Numbered from the stretch's first letter, positions 16,299-26,398 are shown. The stretch is 64,000 nucleotides of DNA from PHAA01 sp034927445 (GCA_034927445.1 JAYFPZ010000008.1:124001-188000), one strand, 5' to 3'. Program-made: numbers and translations. The notes: generated by a model not told the origin, from the letters alone.

Positions 16299-19200
16299 AT
16301 GAAATTTGTGAAGAGGAAACGGTGGCAGTATTTTCTGTCCGTGTTCTTATGTACCTGTCTGCTGGGGCAGATTTTCATATATTCGGCCGGGGCTAATGAC
16401 CGTTCCGCTGACATCATCGGATCGAGTCCCTTGCTGGTACCTAATTATGTTACCGCGACCGGCTTAAGCGGTAAGGGCCAGATCGTTGGTATTGCCGACA
16501 GCGGCTTGGACCAGGGCAGTTTAACCGATATCCATCCTGATTTGCAGAGTGAATCGGGAGCCATGCCACGGGTGGTCATGCTAAAATCATATACTGACCG
16601 CGGATTGGCCGATGACCCGGTTGGCCACGGAACTTTTATGACCGGGGTCATTGCCGGCAGCGGCAAAGCTTCCGGGGGGAAATATCAAGGTATCGCCCCC
16701 GGTGCCAGTATTTATTTTCAGGCTCTCCTGGATAAAAATAATAACCTGCGAATACCGAATAATATTAATGATTTATTTAATCCTGCTTATTCAGCGGGGG
16801 TAAGAATTCATGTCGATGGGTGGGGCGGCGGAAGCAATAAGTATGATTTCATTTCCGCTCAGATTGATAAATTTGTTTACTGGTACCCGGACTTTCTGCC
16901 GGTGTTTAGTGCAGGTAACAATGGGCCTAATAATGGTACTCTTACTGCGGAAGCCAACAGTAAAAACGCGCTCGTAATAGGGTCCAGTCAGGTTCCGCGT
17001 CCGGCGTCTGATCCGGAATCTTGTTTTGCGGATCAAGTAGCTGCCTCCAGCAGCCGCGGTCTTACCGGAGATGGGCGGATTAAGCCCGACCTGGTTGCCC
17101 CGGGGTCCTCTCTAATTTCGGCTAAATCCAGCCTGACCGAAGGAAATTTTAGCGCCAATTCCTTTTATACCTATATGGGAGGAAGTTCGATGGCTACTGC
17201 TGTAACCGGTGGGGCTCTGGCCTTGTTGCGGGAGCAGTTAAACAGTCAATTCAATATCCTGTCTCCATCCTCCGCTTTGCTGAAAGCCCTACTCATCAAT
17301 GGCGCCCGTTTTGCTTCAGGAAATATAGAAGAACAAGGGTTTGGCATACTAGATTCATCAGGTACCGCTCTGGCGTTACAGGAAGGTACTTTTAAATTTA
17401 TGGATGAAAAGAGCCAACTTAACCAGGAAGACAACCTACAATACAAATTTACGGTTGCTGATCCCAGCCTGCCGGTTAAAGTGACTTTGGCGTGGACAGA
17501 CCCGCCTGGTACTCCGGGAGCGGCTTCAGCTCTGGTCAACAACCTGGATTTAATCGTACGTGACAGTACGGGGAAAGTCTATTATGGCAACGATTTTGAG
17601 GGCCGGGGTCACAGTGACAAACTCAACAATGTGGAACAGGTATACATCAAAGTTCCTAAAGCTGGCGAATATTCCGTAACCGTTCGCGCTGCCCAAATTA
17701 ACAGCAGTAAAGGGCAGGATTTTGCCCTGGTATACGGCCAGGCCCTCACAACAGGAGTAATAACTAAGCTGGATAACGACCAAATATACTTGGATGATGG
17801 CAGCAGCGTAAACCTGCAAAACTTGAAGCTGCATCAAGTAATAGACGGAGTACTGACCAATTCAGCGGATCGCTTGCAAATCGGCAGTGAGGTTTACCAA
17901 AGTTCATCCAGCCTGTATGTCTTTGGTGAGACTTGGCAAACGGGGGGTATTCAAGCCCTGCATGTGACCGATGGCGATCTGCTCCTGGAGATGAATGCGA
18001 ATGTAAGAGAGGGAGGGTATTACCTGGACCCGCAGGCAAAGGCCATGGAAGGCAGTATTATTGTAAACGGCATTCCGGTGGCCGGCATTGACAACATACC
18101 CACCGGGTCGGAGCTTAAGGCTAGTGTCAATCCTTTTCTGCAAACCCTGTGGAAACTGGAGGCTGCCAACCAGAAAGTGAGTGGTTTTATAGCCGAAATT
18201 GATTCTGTCAAACAGCAGCTCCAGCTGTTCAAAAATGATAAAATTTACCGCTTGGCTCCATGGGCGGCTATAGCCTATCAGGACCAAATCCTGGATTGTT
18301 CAGTTCAAGATTTGCCTTACGGTTCAGCCGAACCAAATACTTTGGATCAACTTATGCCGGGAAGCAAAGTTACCCTACAGGTTTCCCCCAATACGGGGAC
18401 AGTTCAGTCCATCTTAGTCGAGAGACGGCTTGTAATCGGGAAAGTGGTAAATATTGATGCCAAAGAACAACTGATTACATTGGATACCGGGCATACCTAT
18501 AAATTATTCCCGGGATCAGCCGTCTATTTTAATAAAGATAAAGCCGACCTGACCCAAATTCACCCCGGGGATTGGGTGCGAGCTCAATTATTGTCGGCAG
18601 AAAACACAATTATTCAGATTCAAGCCTATAGTAGAGTGGATTATGGCAGGGTAGTTTACAACAGTACCCAACAAAACACCCTCTACATCATAGATTCCAA
18701 CAATCAATCCCGAACCTATACCATAAATAAAAATACCGAGGTTTATGGCTCGGGTATACTCCTGGAGACTTCAGCTGTTAATTCCGGGAGCTGGGTGCGG
18801 GTTATCAGCGATCCAAGCAATTCGGCCGCCTGGCAAGTCGAACTGGCTGAAGTTATCGAAGATAACAGTAAGACTATCAGTACAATCGATCCCCATAATA
18901 TGACAGTAACCACAACCGATGGTTCCAAGTACCAATATACCGAGTTCACCCGTTTCAGCAACGGAGGATATAGAGTAGAACCCGAGGATGTTACGATAGG
19001 AGAGAAAGCCCAGATCACTGTCTTAAGATCTCCTGTGCCGCAATCGAAGGTGTTGGCGGCAGTTGATGTGAATATACCCGTTAATGTAAAATTACCTGAT
19101 TTGCAAATTATAGCCCGGTCTTTAAATGGAGTTCTAATAATACAAGGTAATACAAGTGCTGATAGGTTATATTTATATCGCCAAGATGGCAGCCAGGAGC

Positions 19201-19802
19201 GCATCATTCCCGGTGAGAAGGGGGCTATCAGCCGCATCTATGGGCTTTTGGAAGGGGAGCAGGAATTACAGGCAGTAGCCTTGAACACAGCTACGGGGGC
19301 AATGGTGTCCCGTAATATTAAAATAACCGCCTACCCGATTGGCGCGCCCGTAACCAGTTTTTCCGATATTGGGGGACATTGGGCAGAGAAGTATATTTTG
19401 GACTTGGCCCGCAGAAATATAGTGGCAGGCTGTGGCGACGGCGGCTTCCATCCTGACCAATACCTGACCCGGGCCGAGCTTGCAGTTATAACTGCCCGTA
19501 TGCAGAACCTTAATTTTTCGGTCTTGCCTGCCCCATCCGTTCTTAATGATTATATGGATATTCCCTGGTGGGCTATGGAAGCGGTATTGGCAAATCAGCA
19601 GGCAGGGCTGCTCAGCGTTTATTCGGATGGAAAGTTTAAGCCTAGTCAGGTGGTAACCCGGTCTGAACTCAATACTTTGGCGGCTCGTATAGAGGAGCGC
19701 GAAGTCATAAACCTATTCCCCGGTGATGCCCTATCTCCTGACCGACCTATAACCCGGGCTGAAGCGGCTGCTGTTCTCGACCAGATGTTATATAACCGGT
19801 AA
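16299..19802 (+). CDS. Subtilisin-like (S8) serine protease with C-terminal SLH domains
   Basis: An 1167-residue secreted protein with a signal peptide (residues ~8-30). The catalytic triad is visible: Asp67 in GIADSGLD, His ~110 in GHGTFMTG and Ser ~297 in GGSSMATA. A pre-peptidase/P-domain-like beta region follows at ~375-480 (LAWTDPPGTPG, NNLDLIV). About 500 residues of beta-rich repeats come next, then three SLH motifs (FSDIGGHWAEKYI; MDIPWWAMEAV; a shortened third ending in ITRAEAAAVLDQML), which anchor it to wall polymers. It lies 41 bases after the amidase with AGGAGTTTACATAC before the ATG. It probably processes surface proteins. The family is confident; the target is unknown. Confidence 0.93.
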   Translation: MKFVKRKRWQYFLSVFLCTCLLGQIFIYSAGANDRSADIIGSSPLLVPNYVTATGLSGKGQIVGIADSGLDQGSLTDIHPDLQSESGAMPRVVMLKSYTDRGLADDPVGHGTFMTGVIAGSGKASGGKYQGIAPGASIYFQALLDKNNNLRIPNNINDLFNPAYSAGVRIHVDGWGGGSNKYDFISAQIDKFVYWYPDFLPVFSAGNNGPNNGTLTAEANSKNALVIGSSQVPRPASDPESCFADQVAASSSRGLTGDGRIKPDLVAPGSSLISAKSSLTEGNFSANSFYTYMGGSSMATAVTGGALALLREQLNSQFNILSPSSALLKALLINGARFASGNIEEQGFGILDSSGTALALQEGTFKFMDEKSQLNQEDNLQYKFTVADPSLPVKVTLAWTDPPGTPGAASALVNNLDLIVRDSTGKVYYGNDFEGRGHSDKLNNVEQVYIKVPKAGEYSVTVRAAQINSSKGQDFALVYGQALTTGVITKLDNDQIYLDDGSSVNLQNLKLHQVIDGVLTNSADRLQIGSEVYQSSSSLYVFGETWQTGGIQALHVTDGDLLLEMNANVREGGYYLDPQAKAMEGSIIVNGIPVAGIDNIPTGSELKASVNPFLQTLWKLEAANQKVSGFIAEIDSVKQQLQLFKNDKIYRLAPWAAIAYQDQILDCSVQDLPYGSAEPNTLDQLMPGSKVTLQVSPNTGTVQSILVERRLVIGKVVNIDAKEQLITLDTGHTYKLFPGSAVYFNKDKADLTQIHPGDWVRAQLLSAENTIIQIQAYSRVDYGRVVYNSTQQNTLYIIDSNNQSRTYTINKNTEVYGSGILLETSAVNSGSWVRVISDPSNSAAWQVELAEVIEDNSKTISTIDPHNMTVTTTDGSKYQYTEFTRFSNGGYRVEPEDVTIGEKAQITVLRSPVPQSKVLAAVDVNIPVNVKLPDLQIIARSLNGVLIIQGNTSADRLYLYRQDGSQERIIPGEKGAISRIYGLLEGEQELQAVALNTATGAMVSRNIKITAYPIGAPVTSFSDIGGHWAEKYILDLARRNIVAGCGDGGFHPDQYLTRAELAVITARMQNLNFSVLPAPSVLNDYMDIPWWAMEAVLANQQAGLLSVYSDGKFKPSQVVTRSELNTLAARIEEREVINLFPGDALSPDRPITRAEAAAVLDQMLYNR

Positions 19803-19918
19803 ATATTTGTACCCAGCCGGAATATATCACCATCGATAAAGTGTGCATATCGGCGTTTCTTTATCTGGTGGTCGGAGACTAAAGTCTCCTCTTGCAGTGG
19901 AAAATATATTTATACGCA

Positions 19919-19952
19919 ATAAAAAAGCGCCTATAACAGGGCGCTTTTTTAA
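19919..19952. terminator. Bidirectional rho-independent terminator
   Basis: A-run, GCGCC, an 8-base loop TATAACAG, GGCGC and a T-run form a symmetric hairpin. It lies between the converging protease and anti-sigma genes and can serve both strands. A smaller palindrome (GGAGACT, AA, AGTCTCC) lies just upstream at 19,874-19,889. Confidence 0.85.
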
Positions 19953-19962
19953 TACTTATATG

Positions 19963-20955
19963 TTATTTTGCAATCCACAGCAAGATAGTCTCCTGCTCCG
20001 CTTGTTGTTCCCAATTCTCCAATTGCTTTTGCAGAAGGCTCAAACTCTGATCCAGATCAGCCTGCTGATTGGCTTCAGTTGCGGCCGTACGCTGGATAAA
20101 TAAAATTTGATATTGCGACAGGGTCTCGGCATAACGGGTCGTAATATCGTTTTTAGTTACTTCCTGGTTGATAACAGTCCCCAGACTGCCAAGTTGGGTG
20201 AGTAAACCAGCCGCTCTGGATTTGGCTACCGTAATTTTTAAAGCGGTGTAAACACCGTCCTGACTGATTGGCTGTCCTAGATTCTGAGTCTCGGCCTGAG
20301 CTTGAGCTGCCATATTCAGAGCTTTATCCAGAGCATCCGCTGAATTATTTACTTTTATTTGCAGCAGAGCACTTACAATGGAGCGTTCCTTGCTCATCAT
20401 TATCCGGCTGGACAAACCACTGCTGTTAAGAGGCTGGACCGGGTCGGTGGGTGCAGGATCAATCTTATCCTCCCCTGGACTTGGATTGTTCGTTTCAGGG
20501 GCTGACTCAGTAGGGCCGGCCGGGTTGTCATTTTGATTGGCTTGAATACCGGTCGTAGTCTCCTGATTCGGCTGAACTATTGGGGCTGGATTCTGGGCGA
20601 CCTGCATTATAGAGTTAACATTCATACTGTATATTCCTAAAACCAGCAGTATACCGGCTGCAATTCCGCCCACAGCCTGTTTCCAGTTACGCAGCAGCCA
20701 AGGCGCCAGTTTAAAGGGCTTGACTTTCGTTTCATTATTAATACGCTGCATAAGCGCAGCTTTAAATTCCGCTGGTGCCGGGGTTACAGTTTGGCTTATT
20801 TGCCGGCAAGCCTCGGAAATTTCCAGAGTCAGGGCATAACTGGCCTGACAGCGGGCACAGCCGGACAGATGACGACTTACTTCTTCAGCATCAACCTGTG
20901 CCAATTCGCCATCCACATACGCGGATATCAGTTCTTCCATATGCCTGCAGTCCAT
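19963..20955 (-). CDS. Anti-sigma factor with zinc-finger (zf-HC2) and DUF4349-like domain
   Basis: A 330-residue protein. The N-terminal zinc-binding motif is the H-x3-C-x2-C of RHLSGCARCQ near residues 28-37, preceded by ISAYVDGEL, as in ECF anti-sigma factors of the ZAS type. A single membrane span lies at ~92-112 (AVGGIAAGILLVLGIYSM). A proline-rich linker follows, then an extracytoplasmic alpha-helical region at ~185-330 resembling DUF4349. It follows the ECF sigma gene by 13 bases on the minus strand, so it is the cognate membrane sensor, releasing the sigma factor upon a surface signal. The signal is unknown. Confidence 0.85.
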   Translation of the reverse strand: MDCRHMEELISAYVDGELAQVDAEEVSRHLSGCARCQASYALTLEISEACRQISQTVTPAPAEFKAALMQRINNETKVKPFKLAPWLLRNWKQAVGGIAAGILLVLGIYSMNVNSIMQVAQNPAPIVQPNQETTTGIQANQNDNPAGPTESAPETNNPSPGEDKIDPAPTDPVQPLNSSGLSSRIMMSKERSIVSALLQIKVNNSADALDKALNMAAQAQAETQNLGQPISQDGVYTALKITVAKSRAAGLLTQLGSLGTVINQEVTKNDITTRYAETLSQYQILFIQRTAATEANQQADLDQSLSLLQKQLENWEQQAEQETILLWIAK

Positions 20956-20968
20956 AACTACCCAGCTT

Positions 20969-21535
20969 TCACAATAATTTTCCCAATTCCTTTTTTAAAG
21001 ACTTGCGTCCCCGGTTTATGCGAGACTTCACCGTTCCCAGCGAGCAGTCCAAAAGAGAAGCAATTTCATCGTAATTGTAACCTTCCATATCGCGCAGAAC
21101 CAGAACGGTCCGGTACTCAGGAGCCAGCCGATTAAGGGCCTGGTTTACCATGCCGCTGAATTCCCGGCGTTCAATCTGTTCCAGCGGGCTATCATCGCTG
21201 GCGGCCAACTCCCGGAGTAGTTCGCCCTGGCTGGTAGTTAAAGCTTCATCAATCGAAATCACAGTGGCCTTTTTATTGCGACGGCATAAATTAATCCACA
21301 AATTCACTGCGATTCTATGCAGCCAGGTTCCAAAATCAGCCTCACGGCGAAACGAGCGGATACCTTTAAAAGACTGAACGAAAACGTCCTGGGCTAAATC
21401 CTGGGCATCGTCGCTGTTGCCGGTTAAATAAAGACAATGGGAATAAACCTTGTCCTGAAAGACCAGTACAATTTTTTCAAACGCGCTCAAGTCCCCCTGT
21501 TGCGCTTGGACAATCAGGTCATTAACCTGGGTCAA
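20969..21535 (-). CDS. ECF RNA polymerase sigma factor
   Basis: The TTG at 21535 is chosen as start: GGGAGG lies 7-8 bases before it, and the ECF promoter upstream would start transcription near 21,575, ruling out the longer open frame beginning at 21589. The product is 188 residues. Region 2 is visible (DAQDLAQDVFVQSFKGIRSFR) and region 4 is near the C-terminus (YNYDEIASLLDCSLGTVKSRINRG). It should direct its own operon plus envelope genes. With the membrane-bound anti-sigma it forms a standard surface stress regulator. Confidence 0.9.
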   Translation of the reverse strand: MTQVNDLIVQAQQGDLSAFEKIVLVFQDKVYSHCLYLTGNSDDAQDLAQDVFVQSFKGIRSFRREADFGTWLHRIAVNLWINLCRRNKKATVISIDEALTTSQGELLRELAASDDSPLEQIERREFSGMVNQALNRLAPEYRTVLVLRDMEGYNYDEIASLLDCSLGTVKSRINRGRKSLKKELGKLL

Positions 21536-21581
21536 AAACAAACCCTCCCTGATTAACCTGGTGATTAACCAAGTCAATTTA

Positions 21582-21610
21582 TTAGACAACGGGTCAAGCT
21601 AAAAAGTTCC
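21582..21610 (-). promoter_or_regulatory. ECF-type autoregulatory promoter
   Basis: On the minus strand GGAACTT (21610-21604) is followed after 17 bases by TCTAA (21586-21582). This matches the GGAACTT / TCTGA-type promoter of RpoE-like ECF factors, placed about 47 bases before the sigma gene's TTG start. The rest of the divergent region up to 21,854 holds a TATAAT box at 21,741 that could serve the plus-strand TPR gene, but without a clear -35. Confidence 0.65.
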
Positions 21611-21854
21611 CGATCTCTTAAATATTTTTCAGCGATTTTTCAGAATCTTTTAAAAATTCTTCGGTGATTAAATGCTTACATACGTGTTTATTCTATCATG
21701 GAGTAGTTTTAACAGCAATTTCCTTAAATACCCACTAGCGTATAATAGATCTTTGTTATCTGGTTGATTTTGAAATATTCGTAATTTTAGCAGGATAATC
21801 ATAGAAAAGTGTGGAAATAAAAATTATAATAGTGAACCAAAAGGGCATACGACC

Positions 21855-22358
21855 ATGAATTTAAAAGTTAATAGAAATTACATATTTATTTGCATAATTG
21901 TTATAGCCGGTCTTCTATTGGCCATAAGTTATACTGCGGCAACCGAACAGAATAGAGGTTATCGGCAGAATTACAATAATTTTGCCCAAGCTATTCAGTT
22001 AATGAACCAGCAAAAATACGCAGAAGCTCAGGAAATTTTGAACCTATTGGATCAGGACAGCCGGCAAACCTATCAGGCACTTTATGTCCAAGCTATATGC
22101 TCTGCCAAAACCGGTGATTATGCTTCTGCTGCCGCGTTTATGCAACAGGTCAGGGAAGCCCATCCGGCTTTTTTGATGGATCAGCAGTACCTGGAACAGT
22201 ATGGGGAGATACTATACCGTCTCGGTGATTATGACCGGGCCCGACTTTATTTGTCAGAAAGCTTGAAATATCCTAATAATACCCTGCTAACCAAGTCGGC
22301 CCAAAATTCTCTGACAGAGATTGAAAAGCTACAAAGGGAGAGAAGTAAGAATAAGTGA
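21855..22358 (+). CDS. Membrane-anchored TPR-like protein
   Basis: A 167-residue protein with an N-terminal membrane segment (IFICIIVIAGLLLAISYTA) and then helical pairs of TPR character (QLMNQQKYAEAQEIL; SAKTGDYASAAAFMQQ; LYRLGDYDRARLYLSES). TPR domains serve as protein-binding scaffolds. The stop overlaps the GTG start of the O-antigen ligase-like gene, so the two are co-translated. It is probably an accessory partner of that enzyme at the outer face of the membrane. Precise function not known. Confidence 0.7.
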   Translation: MNLKVNRNYIFICIIVIAGLLLAISYTAATEQNRGYRQNYNNFAQAIQLMNQQKYAEAQEILNLLDQDSRQTYQALYVQAICSAKTGDYASAAAFMQQVREAHPAFLMDQQYLEQYGEILYRLGDYDRARLYLSESLKYPNNTLLTKSAQNSLTEIEKLQRERSKNK

Positions 22359-23932
22359 GTAGAAAGAGAAAATCTATTAACAAAGAAAGAGCCGAGTTAG
22401 TTGAAAAGCTTGACAACTACTTAACCTGGTTATTACTTATATCAATAGGAGTCGTGCCTTTACTGGTACGAGGCAAGGTTATCGATTTTACCGCCCCGCG
22501 AATTATTGACACCGTCTTGAACACCGGGTTGCAAACCGACCTATTTACTTATTACAAATGGGTTTTCCTAATCTTGATGGCAATGGGCGTGCTATTACTG
22601 ATAGTGTACAAAATAATTGCCGGTAATTTTAATATAAGCCCTTCCTATATAAACATCCCCTTGTTATTGCTGGTGATATTCATATTGATATCCTTATTAA
22701 CGGCAGAATATAAGGATATGGCACTGATCGGTTTATATAAGCAACGCAACGGCACATTGGCCAATTTGGCTTTTCTGGCACTGTTTTTTGCGGCTGCCAA
22801 TACGGTTTTTAAAGAGCGTATAAAATTATTAATAAATGCAGCCTTATCGATTTTCGTTTTAATCAATCTGACTATAATTCTGTTCCATTTCTTCGGGCAC
22901 GATATATTTAGCTATGAGTCTGTAAGGGCTTTGCTTATTCCAGCAGACTATATGAACAACAGCAATATTAGAGGCGAAATCTGGGCAACCCTGGAGCACC
23001 CTAACTACATAAGCGGACTGGCTGCCGCACTTTTCGCTTACTTTTTCACCTTCTTCATTTTACAGAGGGAATTAAAATATAAATTGTTCTATTTGCTAGT
23101 TTCGTTATTTTCATTCACGATAATTCTGGCATCCCTTTCAAGCAGCGGTTTTTTTGCCCTAATGGCTGTTTCTCCTCTACTTGTGGCTATAGTATTTTTA
23201 AGTAACGATAAAAAAAAGGCCATGATTGCCGGCGTGTTAAACTTGGGATTATGCCTGGTTATATTCTTGGGGATGAACGCCTATAATCCCAGGGTCTTCG
23301 ACGAATCGTTCGGCTTCACTAAGCAGGTCCTGGAAAGTAGCCGCCAGGTCATTACCGACTGGGAAAGCCCTATTGCCAAGGCTATCGATTTTTCAATACG
23401 GCCGGTTTATGCGGCGGAGTCCCCCGCCCCCGCAATGGCAGATAACACCACGGACCTAACCGGATCAGCATCTATTGACGACAGTTTTCAATTACCAGCT
23501 CCAGGTATGGGTGCAGGGACCGGGAGGCTTTATATATGGAAGGGGACCTTGAAGTTAATAGCTGCTAAGCCTTTGACCGGCTATGGTCTGGATACCCTGG
23601 CTTATTACTTTCCTCAAAATGACATCAACCAAATTGCCGAATTGGGAACTTACCAGGTAGTAACCACCAAACCGCATAACATGTACCTGGATATTGCTTA
23701 TGGTTCAGGTATTCCAGCATTGTTAGCTTTATTAACACTATTTGTCATGCATTTTTACCACACCGCCAAGCGACTGCTTACGCTAAAAAATTCTGACGCG
23801 GTTGTCTTTCCCGCTGCCCTGTTTCTATTTTTTTGTACCTTTGCAATACAGTGGCTGGTCAATGACCCGGTTATAGGGGCTGCGGCAATTTTTTGGCCCC
23901 TTATGGGAGTAGGGGTCGCGCTGAACAAATAA
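22355..23932 (+). CDS. O-antigen ligase/polymerase family membrane protein (WaaL/Wzy-like)
   Basis: A 525-residue membrane protein with about 10-12 hydrophobic segments. The large outer loop carries GRLYIWKGTLKLI and GYGLDTLAYYF, and the segment TLEHPNYISG precedes a span; these follow the Wzy_C/O-antigen ligase pattern, where arginine and histidine residues in the loops are catalytic. In a Gram-positive-type cell this family polymerises glycans or attaches them to S-layer protein. The start is GTG, overlapping the TPR gene by 4 bases. The glycan substrate is unknown; nearby S-layer genes make glycoprotein assembly plausible. Confidence 0.8.
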   Translation: MSRKRKSINKERAELVEKLDNYLTWLLLISIGVVPLLVRGKVIDFTAPRIIDTVLNTGLQTDLFTYYKWVFLILMAMGVLLLIVYKIIAGNFNISPSYINIPLLLLVIFILISLLTAEYKDMALIGLYKQRNGTLANLAFLALFFAAANTVFKERIKLLINAALSIFVLINLTIILFHFFGHDIFSYESVRALLIPADYMNNSNIRGEIWATLEHPNYISGLAAALFAYFFTFFILQRELKYKLFYLLVSLFSFTIILASLSSSGFFALMAVSPLLVAIVFLSNDKKKAMIAGVLNLGLCLVIFLGMNAYNPRVFDESFGFTKQVLESSRQVITDWESPIAKAIDFSIRPVYAAESPAPAMADNTTDLTGSASIDDSFQLPAPGMGAGTGRLYIWKGTLKLIAAKPLTGYGLDTLAYYFPQNDINQIAELGTYQVVTTKPHNMYLDIAYGSGIPALLALLTLFVMHFYHTAKRLLTLKNSDAVVFPAALFLFFCTFAIQWLVNDPVIGAAAIFWPLMGVGVALNK

Positions 23933-24203
23933 TTTCCTTCAATTTTTTTATTGAGATGGGAACTTTTTGCCTGCAATGTGTGTCTAACGGTATAGTCGCC
24001 AAGGGATTTCATTTCAGGTATAAACCACCTTGGCCCGCTAATCTGCCGGAACAAGCTTACATATAACCGGCTTGAAAAGGAGGGGAGAGAGAAGTAGTGC
24101 ACGCTATCTATCATTAAGATAGATGATTACCTCTCATTATAAGGGTAAAACCTTGATCACCTAAATAGAAATCATAAATTATACAATTAAGGAGGATAAA
24201 TCA
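23933..24203 (+). promoter_or_regulatory. Long structured 5' region of the S-layer-like gene
   Basis: 271 bases without a gene. Visible structure: a CCAAGG / CCTTGG pairing near 23,998-24,034, and a short hairpin ATCTATC-ATTAA-GATAGAT near 24,107-24,125. The ribosome binding site AAGGAGGA is about 7 bases before the TTG start. Highly expressed surface-layer genes often carry long stabilising leaders. I could not match it to a known riboswitch or find a confident promoter. Confidence 0.4.
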
Positions 24204-26390
24204 TTGATTAAGATCAGAAACAAAAGAATTGCTCTTTTGTTGGTAATAGCGATGATGGCTACCATGTTTATCGGCGTTGGTACCGCATCTGCCGCTACCA
24301 CATATGACGCTACCTCTGCGCCCACCGTAGCCGCAGATAGTACCTCTAACCTGGGTTCCATAGTCGTCGAGATTGACACCTTTTCAGGCGCTGCTAGTGC
24401 TCTGATTTCATTACCCGACGATTTCGAGTATAATACTACCTCGATTACACCCTCAGTTTTAGTGGATGGCGGCACTGCCCCTACCGCTAGCTTTACCATT
24501 GCTAGTGCAAGTAGCAACGAAGGTACCCTTACTCTGTCAAACACTACTGCTACCGGACTTAAGGTAGTTATTCCCTTAGCCGGAATCACTGTTCCTTCCG
24601 GAGCAGATGATGATATTATCGCAGAGATTACAGGCCTAACCGGTCAATTGAGCAGCGGCACAGTGGTTGTCGGCCACACCGGAACTGGTGATGTTGGTGT
24701 TACCACCGGAACCCCGCCTGCCATTACCTCTGCAGGCACTACCGGCGGCAAAATCAAGTTGACCTTGAAAGAAACTGCTGCCAGTGGCTTAGCTCAAGCG
24801 ACTGAATCAGTTAAATTCACTCTTCCCTATGGCTTTACCTGGACAAATGTTGGGGCAACGGCTGATCCGTTAGCTGGTCTTGATACTGTTACGGCAGCTG
24901 TGAGCGGGAGTGACCCTCGGGTTCTAGTAGTAACAGTTGTAAACCACTCCCCTGCCTCCAAAGGCGTATACAGAATTAGTGCTGATATCGCCGTGGATGA
25001 ATTAAAGGCCAAATACGGCGATGTGGATGTGCGCATATCCGGTAAATCCGATGTCAGCGTCTCCAGTCTGGTAGTTGCCACTTATGGCGATTACAGTGTT
25101 ACCGCCTCTGTCGAAGACGAGACCACCATCCTTGCCGGCCGCATGGGCGAAGAGGTTGGCGACATTGTCTTCACTGAAGCCGCACCCGAAAGCGCTGTAG
25201 ACGGACGTTCCTTTACCCTGACCCTGCCTGAGGGCGCCAAGTGGGTGGACTGGAATACTTCCTCCGCCAAGGGCTTCGATGGCGATGTTAGCTTGCTCGG
25301 CACTAACGGACGCACTCTGAAGGTTGTTGTTGACCAAACAAATTCTGGATCTGCTGGGACTTTCACCCTGAAGGATATCGAGGTAGATACCGCCGTAGAT
25401 TTTAGCGGCCCCCTGACCGCTACCATTGACGGAAAAGCCGGTATTGATACAGCTTCAGTAACCATTGCCACCGTTCAAGCTCCGGTTACCGTAACTGGTA
25501 CCAAGGCTGATGTTAAGATCGGTCTGCCGAACCAATTGGCTGGCCAAATCGTGATTACCGAAGTTGAGGCCGGCGCGATTATGGGTGACAAAGACCTTCT
25601 GATTAAGGTATCAGACGACGCCGTAGAGATTACCGACGCCGATGTTGAGGTAACTGCCGGCGACCTGGTACTCAGCGACAGCTCCAGTTGGGATTTCACC
25701 AATGAAGTACTGACTATTCCGATTGAAGGCGAAAGCCGCACTGCCAGTACTATCACTGTCAGCAACATCAAGCTTAAAGTTGACCGTACTGTAGTTGAGG
25801 GTACTCTGGATGCCAAGGTTGCTGGATCGGCTGTTGACGAGTTTGCCGATGACGAAAAGATAGACGATATTACTAGTAACACTAACAATGATTACCGTAC
25901 CACCCCCGCTGATCCCGACAAGATCAAGCTGAGTTCCTATGACCTGTTCGGCAGCACCGCCGGCAAGGCAACCTTTGCCAATGTTGTAACCCCGGCGCCG
26001 GGTGAACAGGCTAATACCGCCGTATTCACCTTTGGATCACCGACTTACACCATTAATGGCGCTACCAAGAATCTGCTTGCTCCGATATTTGCTCAGAATA
26101 ACCGTACCTATCTGCCCATTCGCGACATAGCTTATGCCTTGGGCATCAATGACAACAACATCATTTGGGACCAGGCTTCCCAGACTGTTACTCTGATCCA
26201 GAGTGGCAAAGTTGTCCAAGTCAAACTGGGCAGTAATATCATGACCATCAATAGTGTACCGGTTACGCTGGATGTGACTGTTCTGGCTCAGGACGGACGC
26301 ACCTATCTGCCTGCTGCCTGGATTGCAAACGCTTTCGGCGCCTCTGCAACTTGGGATGCGGCTGCCAATACCGTAACCATAAATTACTAG
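24204..26390 (+). CDS. S-layer-like secreted protein with C-terminal copper-amine-oxidase-type stalk domain
   Basis: A 728-residue protein starting at TTG, with a signal peptide ending near GVGTASAA. Residues ~30-590 are Thr/Ser/Val/Asp-rich repeats with recurring layouts such as V-x-ITVSNIKLKVD and AGTFTLKDIEVD, typical of beta-sandwich surface-layer repeats. The last ~120 residues form a stalk domain (RTYLPIRDIAYALGI; RTYLPAAWIANAFG) homologous to those in the amidase and in the repeat protein at 30,843. Even codon use, a strong ribosome binding site, its own terminator and no catalytic motif suggest an abundant structural protein. Confidence 0.8.
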   Translation: MIKIRNKRIALLLVIAMMATMFIGVGTASAATTYDATSAPTVAADSTSNLGSIVVEIDTFSGAASALISLPDDFEYNTTSITPSVLVDGGTAPTASFTIASASSNEGTLTLSNTTATGLKVVIPLAGITVPSGADDDIIAEITGLTGQLSSGTVVVGHTGTGDVGVTTGTPPAITSAGTTGGKIKLTLKETAASGLAQATESVKFTLPYGFTWTNVGATADPLAGLDTVTAAVSGSDPRVLVVTVVNHSPASKGVYRISADIAVDELKAKYGDVDVRISGKSDVSVSSLVVATYGDYSVTASVEDETTILAGRMGEEVGDIVFTEAAPESAVDGRSFTLTLPEGAKWVDWNTSSAKGFDGDVSLLGTNGRTLKVVVDQTNSGSAGTFTLKDIEVDTAVDFSGPLTATIDGKAGIDTASVTIATVQAPVTVTGTKADVKIGLPNQLAGQIVITEVEAGAIMGDKDLLIKVSDDAVEITDADVEVTAGDLVLSDSSSWDFTNEVLTIPIEGESRTASTITVSNIKLKVDRTVVEGTLDAKVAGSAVDEFADDEKIDDITSNTNNDYRTTPADPDKIKLSSYDLFGSTAGKATFANVVTPAPGEQANTAVFTFGSPTYTINGATKNLLAPIFAQNNRTYLPIRDIAYALGINDNNIIWDQASQTVTLIQSGKVVQVKLGSNIMTINSVPVTLDVTVLAQDGRTYLPAAWIANAFGASATWDAAANTVTINY

Positions 26391-26398
26391 TAACTACT

